This document shows positions 58,401-64,000 of a stretch of 64,000 nt of DNA, piece after piece. Under the pieces are notes generated by a model that saw only the letters and a program-made list of their open reading frames with translations, was not told the DNA's origin and did not search any database. The stretch's first letter is position 1; each line of letters opens with the position of its first letter. The DNA comes from Petrosia ficiformis (Eukaryota; Porifera; Demospongiae; Haplosclerida; Petrosiidae): the NCBI GenBank assembly GCA_947044365.1, contig OX345638.1:9710201-9774200 (forward strand). The letters are read 5' to 3'. The translations under genes were made by a program, and so were the position numbers.

Positions 58401-59092
58401 ATATTGTGAATGTATTATTATCACATGGTGCTGATATTCATGTAATGGATAGGGTAAGTAAATATTATGATTGGTTCATGTTTACTTAATAATATTAAAT
58501 TATATTACAAATGATTATTATGATATGATTATAATACAACATCATTCAGATGTCTCAAAATGAGATCATATATTTGATTAATAATTTCTTGTTTCTAATT
58601 CTTGTAAAAGCTTATAATAAATATTATAATAATCATTGATGTGTGTCCTAATGGTAATATAGGTTCCATTGTATAACTGATATTTGATAATTCATTATAA
58701 TAGTATTAGTATCTTAAGATAACTATTGTTTGTGGAATCTAATATTAGATATATTCAATTTGGTGATATTAATTATAATAATCTCATGTTCATAGTAATC
58801 ATGATATGTGTATTAATAATAGTGATTTGTTGAGTTCAATAAAAATATGATATAATTAGTATCCACAAACTATATATATTTATCTTAAGATATCTTATGA
58901 TAATAATAATTATTATAATGATAATAATTATGTTAGTAATTACTTACATAAGACATAATTATTATAATTTTATATATTTTTTATTATATTATAACACAGT
59001 GGGGGCACTCGCCTAAAGACCTGGCACATATATATAATAAACATGAAGTAGTCGAAACATTAGAAAGAGAAGAAAAGAAGTTAAGAAAATAA
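40125..59092 (+). CDS. Gene 3: Death domain-Roc-COR-ankyrin gene with one frameshift
   Basis: Exons: 40125-40401 (ATG at 40125), 42584-42661, 46203-46261, 46729-47415, 47709-47772, 48529-49376, 49432-49480, 49683-52051, 54688-54734, 54795-54890, ankyrin exons 56340-56438, 56658-56756, 56971-57069, 57278-57376, 57596-57694, 57849-57947, 58102-58200, 58355-58453, and terminal 59000-59092 (TAA). All phases fit except the Roc-COR exon. It is one base short against gene 2 near 51098-51104, so the frame ends at TAG 51134-51136 after about 1,171 aa, inside the start of COR. With that base the model would be about 1,819 aa. Compared with gene 2 it adds a helical and a beta-rich segment before the shared region. 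A full hAT element and repeat element C occupy later introns. It may be a recent pseudogene, a truncated Death-Roc protein, or contain a sequencing error. Confidence 0.8.
41224..41368. repeat. 48-bp tandem repeat, 3 copies
   Basis: GGTTAGGATGATAGTATTCA then TGTGCTTGTTCTCACAAGAAGAGTACAG, starting at 41225, 41273 and 41321. In the first intron of gene 3. A related phrase, GTATTCATGTGCTTGTGTTC, occurs once near 23098 in gene 2. Confidence 0.9.
41430..41800. repeat. Inverted-repeat element family E, paired copy
   Basis: The left half reads GGTAATATTTACAAGTACTA ..GATCTTGATCTGTATTGACT AGTATATAAAGTAC. The right half (41690-41800) is the reverse complement, ending with ATTACCTAGCAAGAAAAA. The two halves enclose about 130 bp, forming a foldback element. 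A second pair spans 44040-44365. Confidence 0.7.
42190..42290. repeat. Family E, single arm
   Basis: TATTATGACATGTACTTATA TACTAGTCC..GTACTTGTAAATATTGCCTA GCAGGAAAAAC; same arm as 41690-41800. Confidence 0.65.
42584..42661 (+). CDS. Gene 3 exon: symmetrical cassette copying the Death-domain tail
   Basis: 78 bp after TTCTAG and before GTATGT, phase 1 at both ends. It reads [20 protein letters not shown] then SRKRRH, homologous to [17 protein letters not shown] of exon 40125-40401. It could be skipped without changing frame, so alternative splicing is possible. Origin by partial exon duplication is likely. Confidence 0.6.
43060..43160. repeat. Family E, single arm
   Basis: TTATTATGACATGTACTTTA..AAACATTTCCTAGCAAGAAA; same arm as 42190-42290. 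Confidence 0.6.
43438..43740 (+). pseudogene. Transposase fragment, KDZ-like
   Basis: The open frame contains [20 protein letters not shown] and a Ser/His-rich stretch followed by [20 protein letters not shown], to a stop at 43648-43650. A second piece a few bases on reads [16 protein letters not shown] then TAA. The NT..CEQ.FSWLSR phrase is, from memory, a feature of KDZ (Kyakuja-Dileera-Zisupton) transposases, where the Glu is catalytic. Broken and isolated in a gene 3 intron. Possibly the same family as 7007-8966. Confidence 0.45.
44040..44365. repeat. Inverted-repeat element family E, second paired copy
   Basis: The left half reads TTTCTTGCTAGGAAATGTTT ..GACTAGTATATAAAGTACAT; the right half reads TTATTATGACATGTACTTTA TATACAAGTCAATATAGATC ..GTAAATATTACC. 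Same architecture as 41430-41800. Confidence 0.7.
44366..45224. other. Gene-free intronic stretch of gene 3
   Basis: No repeat family recognised apart from short echoes: GGTTCACCTCACTTGGGACC and GTTCACCTCACATTGGAC, about 65 bp apart. The short open frame at 44705-44893 has no family resemblance and no splice context. Confidence 0.3.
45225..46120. repeat. Dispersed repeat D, copy 3 (interrupted)
   Basis: The left part (GGTATATAGAGATAAAATAT ..TTAGTTCCAGTTTCTA) and right part (AACTACGTATGC..GCTGGCCCTCTGAGCCAC) match copies 1 and 2. The middle, about 45480-45950, is unrelated and contains a short internal duplication of the TTCAGC..TTAGTTCCAG region. The palindromic GGCCCTACGGGCC end has decayed. 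Confidence 0.6.
46729..47415 (+). CDS. Gene 3 exon: helical segment plus beta-alpha-beta module
   Basis: 229 codons, phase 0. The first two thirds look helical ([57 protein letters not shown]). The last third alternates strands and a helix: [70 protein letters not shown]. The ferredoxin-like alternation is reminiscent of the TRADD N-terminal domain seen in other death-signalling proteins, but this is a visual impression only. Absent from gene 2, so it distinguishes the two paralogues. Confidence 0.65.
47813..48096. mobile_element. hAT-type MITE, 284 bp
   Basis: TIRs are CAGGGGCGGGTCTAG on the left and GTAGACCCGCCCCTG on the right. Flanking 8-mers are GTATCATA and GTAGCATA, a 7/8 target duplication as expected for hAT. 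No transposase. In the gene 3 intron between 47772 and 48529. Confidence 0.85.
48529..49376 (+). CDS. Gene 3 exon: unnamed conserved region N-terminal to Roc
   Basis: Homologue of gene 2 exon 23551-24440, phase 0 out. Anchors: [88 protein letters not shown]. It is much more diverged from gene 2 than the following Roc-COR exon is, which suggests either faster evolution here or gene conversion of the Roc-COR exon. Confidence 0.8.
49683..52051 (+). CDS. Gene 3 exon: Roc-COR with one-base deletion
   Basis: Very close to gene 2 exon 24831-27182. Shared features are the P-loop [12 protein letters not shown], the linker repeats (50098-50520), G3 [14 protein letters not shown]4-like [13 protein letters not shown], and [23 protein letters not shown]. 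Near 51098-51104 it reads ATTAAGCAGAAGTTCC where gene 2 has ATTAGAGCTGAAGTTCC, one base fewer. This leads to TAG at 51134-51136. The downstream frame (51166 on) is open to the normal GTATGA donor, so the lesion is recent or an artefact. A six-base difference (GATGAA..) nearby keeps frame. Confidence 0.85.
52336..54457 (+). mobile_element. hAT transposon (ZBED/BED-finger transposase), degraded
   Basis: TIRs are TAGTGGTGTGCGATTAT on the left and ATAATTGCACAGCCCTA on the right. Flanking 8-mers are GTGTACAT and GTGTACAC, a 7/8 match to an 8-bp target duplication. The transposase pieces are in order. 52464 onward is [20 protein letters not shown] and the BED-finger phrase [15 protein letters not shown]. 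Then [53 protein letters not shown]. Finally the C-terminal dimerisation block [20 protein letters not shown] and [20 protein letters not shown] (54130-54330). Several stops and frameshifts and a 28-bp duplication near 53515-53575 make it inactive. In a gene 3 intron. Confidence 0.9.
54795..59092 (+). CDS. Gene 3 ankyrin array and C-terminal exon
   Basis: N-cap exon 54795-54890 ([29 protein letters not shown]), eight 99-bp ankyrin exons from 56340 to 58453, and terminal exon 59000-59092 ([20 protein letters not shown] then [12 protein letters not shown]). Exons starting at 57596, 57849, 58102 and 58355 are exactly 253 bp apart with shortened introns; 57849-57947 and 58102-58200 are identical. 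A remnant of another ankyrin exon's 3' edge with its donor lies at about 56101-56127. Confidence 0.9.
54917..55901. mobile_element. Unclassified repeat element, copy C, with foreign middle segment
   Basis: The head ATCAGAGAGTACGATAGTAC ..CATGGCCGCCCATG and the terminal hairpin (55594-55901) match copies A and B. The middle, about 55180-55570, is unrelated to theirs. On the - strand it has a 92-codon frame (55289-55567) with [20 protein letters not shown]. It looks like a captured piece of a gene of unknown type. In the gene 3 intron after the N-cap ankyrin exon. Confidence 0.65.
55594..55901. repeat. Long inverted repeat, terminal hairpin of element C
   Basis: ACAAGAATAATAAAAAAACA on the left faces GTTTTTTATTATTCTTGT on the right. 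Arms of about 130 bp with a handful of mismatches. Homologous to 8429-8736 only in its outer part. Confidence 0.85.
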
Positions 59093-60006
59093 CTTATAAT
59101 AATAATGTTTACTTTTACATGATAGGTTATTTTATTATTAATTAATTAATAGAACAATGATTATTATATTGTAATTTCTTAAATAAAAATACTATTATTA
59201 CAAATTTGCGGTGGAAGATAATTGACATTGCAGTGGCTAAAACATTCGTGAGCAAAGGACGTGAACACTTTTGCTTACTCATTAATATTCATGTAGCCAT
59301 TTGTTGTACAATTGTATAATTATCTAAGCCCCTGTAATGATATTTTGGGGGAGGCTATAGCCCCACCCATATTCCGCGATCCTTGTGTCGCACATCCATA
59401 CTTAATATAATTCCACAATATACTTTGCACAAGTTAGAACCCTTTATTAGAGTATATAATTATGGTATTATACCAGCATATAGGTATTAGGTTTCTATAA
59501 TGTATAATTAATACTATTTCCAGATCATCAAACTAGATCTAGATCTAGACGGAGTAAGGTTCCATTAAAGCATAATATATAGACTTGTACAGTCTAGGAA
59601 CCATGGTTCTATTGAACAATAGTGTCTTTGGACCGCAGTTCAATTAAAATATAGTCATAGAGTGTAGTGACCACAGTTCCATTAATCCATAGTGTCTGTG
59701 GACCATGGTTTCATTGATCCATGTGGTTATTATAAACAGTTGTTACTTGCATTGTGCGTTTAAATGTTTGGATCAACATTAGGTTTTAGTAGTAGCTCAA
59801 TAACATCATTAGTAGTGATATTAGGATCAGATCAACAATTACGAAGAGTAGTAGTTAATGCCAAAAATTAATTATTTCTCAAACAATTATACAAAAAATT
59901 AATGAAGTGACATAATCATTTAATATCAGCAAGTAAAATAGTTGAAGTGTTCAAAAGTTCAAATATTAATAATAATTATGTAATTATAAAGTTCCTAATT
60001 AAATTG
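59093..60006. other. Gene-free stretch between gene 3 and ABCB pseudogene 2
   Basis: Contains a diverged form of the 36-bp repeat (TTCCATTAAAGCATAATATA; CCATGGTTCTATTGAAC; CCACAGTTCCATTAATCC) at about 59560-59730, and GTTTGGATCAACATTAG, also found at 35870. Thus it corresponds to 35640-36450 after gene 2, minus dispersed repeat D, which must have inserted there after duplication. Confidence 0.6.
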
Positions 60007-60365
60007 TTATTTCTCCTCATCTCCTATCAAGTGTTGATGTTGATGTAACTGATAATATACACCTCCCTTAGCTAATAGTTCAGTGTGTGTACCCTTCTCA
60101 ACAACACTACCATTAGCTATTACCACAATACAGTCAGCACTGTACACAGTGGATAACCTATGAGCTATTACTATACTAGTACGACCCTCCCTAGCTTTAT
60201 CAAGAGCTTCCTGGACTATTATCTCACTCTCACTATCTAGGGCTGATGCTGTTTCATCTAGAAGAAGTATTTTAGAGTTTCTGATCAGAGCCCGGGCTAA
60301 GGCAATTCTTTGTTTCTGTCTTCTACTTAACTGAGTGCCTTTATCACCATCATTAGTACTATAAC

Positions 60366-60730
60366 CAAGGGCGTAGCCAGCAGTAGGCTAGGGTAGGCTT
60401 TAGCCTACCCTGAGATTTTGAACTTATTTCTTAATTACTTTTCAAAATATTGTATATAATAAAATTAAAATAAATTATATACTTACAGGATAAAAAATAA
60501 TGATAATTATGTTGGAAATATAATTGTTTTCCAGACAACTTTTGATTCTTTTCAGTAAATACAGCTTAGATCACTTCTATAGCGCCATATTAAACGAATA
60601 GGCTGGGTTAGTCAATTGTTACGAATATTATTAATTGAGCACACTCATCATGAATAATTAATCACTAAAATTTTCTGCGCAATTTCGCGCGCCATTTTCT
60701 TTTAGCCTACCCTTCCTGGCTACGCCCTTG
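60366..60730. mobile_element. 365-bp hAT-type MITE inserted in ABCB pseudogene exon
   Basis: TIRs are CAAGGGCGTAGCCAG and CTGGCTACGCCCTTG. Flanking 8-mers are ACTATAAC and ACTATACC. The paralogous site in copy 1 (TAGTACTATAACCCTGAATG near 36797-36816) is uninterrupted and serves as the empty site. The subterminal region repeats TAGGCTAGGGTAGGC against AGGGTAGGCTAAAAG. Confidence 0.9.
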
Positions 60731-60734
60731 ACTA

Positions 60735-60950
60735 TACCCTGAATAAATGGATAGATAGATGGATGAATAGATATATGAATGAATAGATGAATGAATAGAT
60801 GGATAGATGGATGGATGGATGGATGGATGGAAGAATGGAAGGAAAAATGAATGGATAGAGGGATAGAGGGATAGATGGATGAATGAATGGATGGAAAGAT
60901 AGAAGGATGGATGAACAGATGGATGGATGGATGAATGGGTATGGACGAAA
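60735..60950. repeat. ATGG/ATGA minisatellite
   Basis: GGATGGATGGATGGATGGAA-type array, orthologous in position to 36809-37015 in ABCB copy 1. Confidence 0.9.
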
Positions 60951-61425
60951 TGACAAATACATATAATTTCGTACTTACATAGATAAATAGATGGTATTAA
61001 CACACAGATAGATAGATGGCATGAACACACAAATAGATATGAACAGAAGGAACAAATACTAATATATACATACCTGTGGTAATGATTGTATGAAATTATG
61101 AATATTAGCAGCCTTTGCAGAATCAATAATCTCTTCATCAGATACCTCACGATGATTAGCACCACATCTTATATTATCAGATATACTATCAAATAGAATA
61201 CGTTCTTGCGATACAATACCTAATTAAGTCCTTCACCATCAAATATTGAGTTCTTGTATATCAACTTCATCTAAGAGGACTCAACCTTTTAATGGATCAT
61301 ATAGAATCTTTCAATAAGAGAGACTACAGTACTTTTATCACAGCCTGAAGGACCTACTAGTGCTATAGTTTGTCCTGGTTTAACTGATAGTGATAAATCT
61401 TGTAATACATTAACACTATATTATT

Positions 61426-61929
61426 GCTTTCAGGTCATTCTATATAATTTATACGTATGTATTATAATTATTATATACATGCGTACATACTTACATACAA
61501 TTACTGTCAGCCCCTTCTATACTGTAAAACCACCCTTTCACCTCAAAGTGAGTGTCTCTTAGGAGGTTGGTGTGTCTGGGTTCACACCCCAGTTGCACAT
61601 AAAATATAAATTGTGACAAAAACTCAGTAAAACGAAGACAGAAAAGGAGAGGAACTAGAGGGATCCTCTCTAACCTGGTGAGAAACTTGGCTTGTACTAC
61701 GATGATGGAGTCAGAGGAAAGTTGTGCTAACAGAATCCTGTTGACAAACTCATGAAACACTGAAGCATATCCCTGGAAGAATGATAAATAAGTCACAATC
61801 TTTGAGAGTAGCAACCAGGAATATAAGGACAATGACTGAAAACATACTCAGCAAACTGAATCTCATTATCTTAGATGTAATAAGTCAGGGAAACCTTTTC
61901 TGGTTGTGCTGCTCTTGTTTGCCATGAGC
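61426..61929. other. Uncertain stretch upstream of the degraded LINE
   Basis: There is a 113-codon open frame on the - strand (61491-61832) with no recognised motif. On the + strand nothing coding is recognisable, but the position suggests the 5' part of the LINE fragment that follows. Confidence 0.25.
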
Positions 61930-62880
61930 TTAAAAGGTTGGAAACTAGAATACTGAAAAAGGTGAATTTGAACAGAGTGGTTTTGTTATGTATACAGTGT
62001 AAAACCACTGAGAGAAGAGCGAGAACAGGCTGTGGACATTGCAATAATGATGAAACTTCATCCAGCTGTAGTGTCAGGGGATGCAGTAAGCCCTGGAATC
62101 TTATTTATCAGACGTTTGCTGAAGAAGAAATATTCGACTGTTACCAACACCAACTTCAACACAGACTCACATGTACACGGCAACATCCTGGTCAAAAAAG
62201 TGGCACATAATAGACCTTAGTGTGGTTAGGCAACATCACAGAAGTCAGGTGCTAGACTCTAGAGTATATATTAGTGCTGATTGCTGGTCTGATGATCGTT
62301 TGTTGTACAGTAAACTGTGAATATCCATTAAGTGCATCTTAGGAAGGCAGAAGAACGATCCCATAGTGAAGAAGACCCTTGAGACTAAGGTTACAGAATT
62401 ACTATACAGAATGACTGGTTGGTGGAGAGATCAAAGCATTTACAGGTGTTGGTGGACCATTATGATCAAAAGGGTTTCTACAAAGCTTTAAGACAACATA
62501 CTTACGCAAAGGGAGGAGGTCTTGATCTGTTAAGATGAAGATGATAGTAGCGTGTCTATGAAGGAGAATATCATGGATTGTTGGAAGTTATACTTCTAAC
62601 AACTTCTAAATAGGGAATCATCTATGAGATGATCTGAACTGCTGAGTATGTGCCTTAGGAGTGGTGAGATGAAGTTTTTATTTCAATTCAAAAAAAGGGA
62701 GACAAAGAACTCTGTAGCAACTACAGGGGAATAGCTCTGGTGTGCTGCAGGTAAGATCCACAGCGAAATTCTGATGACAACATTGCTACCACTGAATGAC
62801 ATGCTTGCTTTGCCTGAGATGTGATGTGACTTCAGAAGAAATAGATTTTGTTAAGTATAAGCATAATGGTAAATAGCACA
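61930..62880 (+). mobile_element. Degraded LINE (APE endonuclease and RT fragment, L2/CR1-like)
   Basis: Pieces in three frames: TVTNTNFNTDSH near 62140; WSKKWHIIDLSVVRQHHRSQ and ISADCWSDDRLLYSKL near 62190-62320, the end of an APE-type endonuclease where S-D-(D/H) is catalytic. After a gap of non-matching DNA come KKGDKELCSNYRGIALVCC near 62694-62748 and GKIHSEILMTTLLPLNDM..CDFRRNRF near 62750-62850, matching RT domains 1-2. Many stops; no YxDD region. Old and inactive. Confidence 0.65.
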
Positions 62881-63329
62881 CCTCTCTCTGTCATATGGCA
62901 ATTCACATTTACAAAACAAACAGTGCTCGTTTTCTAAATTCTTGAAAGTTTCAGATGATCCTCAATCAGATTGGCAGTCTGTGTTGATTGGGGCTTCTGC
63001 ATTTGATTTTGTATAATAATAATTATAATGCTATTTTAAGTTCTACCTCAGTGGAGTTGATGGCTGCTTTACTGGTAGCATTAAGTTCAGGAGACATCTG
63101 TAGTAAACATGCATAGAATAGACAGAATCACAGTTTTCAAATTGAAAAATATAGTAGTTACCATAGATTCAGATGTAGCGTCGTCACTACAAGTATTCTT
63201 CAATTCTGAACTTGACTATAAACAATTATACATCTTAGTATAAATATAAATAAATATATATATATATATATATGTATGTATATATATATATACAATTTAT
63301 ATAATTATATATTATTATATACTACTTAG

Positions 63330-63365
<36 letters not shown>

Positions 63366-64000
63366 TATTTACTGAAGTATTTACCTGAGACTTACTAAAA
63401 CCTCTTTCAATGACTGTTGGATATTGTTCACATTCAGGTGCCAGTAGTTATATGTAGCTTTTATTAAACCTTGAGATAGTTTAAGTATATCATTTACATT
63501 CCTGGCTATGACAACCACCAGGTGCTACAAGTGATCCCCTACATTTCTTTGGTGGTAAACCAAACAAGACAATTGTTTGCCGTAGCTTTTCAGCACTGAA
63601 ATTGAATTTCCTCCCACGGGCCTTGCAAAATTCATAATGCAGTATGTATAATAGGACTAATATGAAATACACATTGTGACAGCAAACATACCATACTAAT
63701 ATTGTTTTATTGCTCTCATGAAAGTAGGATGGAAGCAGATAATTAAAGAGCTTTATAGAGCTTTACAGAGCACATGGATAAACAATTGTATATATCAGAC
63801 TATTTGATACAATTAACTTATCAACACCTACTTTACTGTTGTTGAATGGTGCATTTGCACCATCCGTTCTGCACGAGCTCCACCGAGCCCCACCTTCATC
63901 CGAATTCCTCACAACCACAGTAATGCAATATAGGCGGTTTTGACACGGCCCACAAGAATGCGAATGTGCTGCTGACTTCACGAAAGTCATGGACGATCAG
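62881..64000. other. Uncertain stretch with possible - strand exons
   Basis: Possible - strand coding pieces with splice-like edges: 63596-63514 (FCKARGRKFNFSAEKLRQTI), about 63234-63165 (SSELKNTCSDDATSES before GTAACT), about 63110-63055 (MSPELNATSKAAINSTE) and about 63000-62955 (NAEAPINTDCQSD then TGA). None belongs to a family I recognise, and they were not joined with confidence. Two (TA)n tracts lie at 63250-63290 and 63332-63365. A - strand open frame at 63763-63990 has MTFVKSAAHSHSCGPCQNRL and is unexplained. Confidence 0.25.

Larger units (their letters stand above)
60007..61425 (-). pseudogene. ABCB-type ABC transporter pseudogene, copy 2
   Basis: Same C-terminal exons as copy 1, - strand. 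About 61186-61425 is the P-loop with [11 protein letters not shown], where the Walker A Gly before Lys is Asp, plus a frameshift soon after. About 61075-61165 reads [20 protein letters not shown]. 60007-60365 and 60731-60740 hold signature [16 protein letters not shown] (LSGGQ in the family) and [17 protein letters not shown], then [10 protein letters not shown] and TAA at 60007-60009. A MITE splits the last exon at 60366-60730. The lesions differ from copy 1, so each copy decayed independently after duplication. Confidence 0.8.

Noticed and set aside
1..64000. tRNA, rRNA and other structured RNA genes
   Set aside because: I saw no cloverleaf with A/B boxes or rRNA-like conserved blocks. Reading by eye could miss a single tRNA, so absence is not proven.

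Overview
This is an AT-rich eukaryotic window with short spliced exons, GT-AG introns and dense repeats. The best guess for the source is a marine invertebrate, most likely a demosponge (Amphimedon-like). The guess rests on compact introns, expanded Death-domain/ROCO/ankyrin genes, hAT- and KDZ-like transposon debris and abundant small inverted-repeat elements. It is an inference; no sequence comparison was possible.

The centrepiece is a local family of related genes on the + strand. Gene 1 (127-4275) is only the 3' end: six ankyrin exons and a terminal exon. Gene 2 (22105-35394) can be read as a complete, frame-consistent model of about 1,583 aa. It has a Death domain, an unnamed conserved region, a Roc GTPase, a COR domain and an ankyrin array. 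Gene 3 (40125-59092) is a longer relative with a different Death-domain exon and extra N-terminal exons. Its Roc-COR exon carries a one-base deletion. The ankyrin arrays use one 99-bp phase-0 exon per repeat, and some exon-intron units are exact recent duplicates. A LINE with an R2-like endonuclease sits in the middle of gene 2's array, where two arrays seem to have been fused.

Between genes 1 and 2 lie two conserved housekeeping loci arranged head to head. Exons of a USP9X-like deubiquitinase are on the - strand (10371-14890), in an order not collinear with the family. A PCID2 homologue is on the + strand (14917-21477) with several lesions. An ABCB-type transporter pseudogene follows gene 2 (36455-39045) and another follows gene 3 (60007-61425). 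A small PCID2 fragment sits just before gene 3. Together these show that the gene 2 and gene 3 blocks are segmental duplicates.

The rest is mobile and repetitive DNA: an hAT element with an 8-bp target duplication (52336-54457), TIR/MITE elements, long perfect hairpins, a three-copy unclassified element (7321-8736, 27303-28360, 54917-55901), a degraded APE-type LINE (61930-62880), KDZ-like transposase fragments, and many micro- and minisatellites. Exon edges were placed by eye from GT/AG signals, frame continuity and comparison between paralogues in the window.
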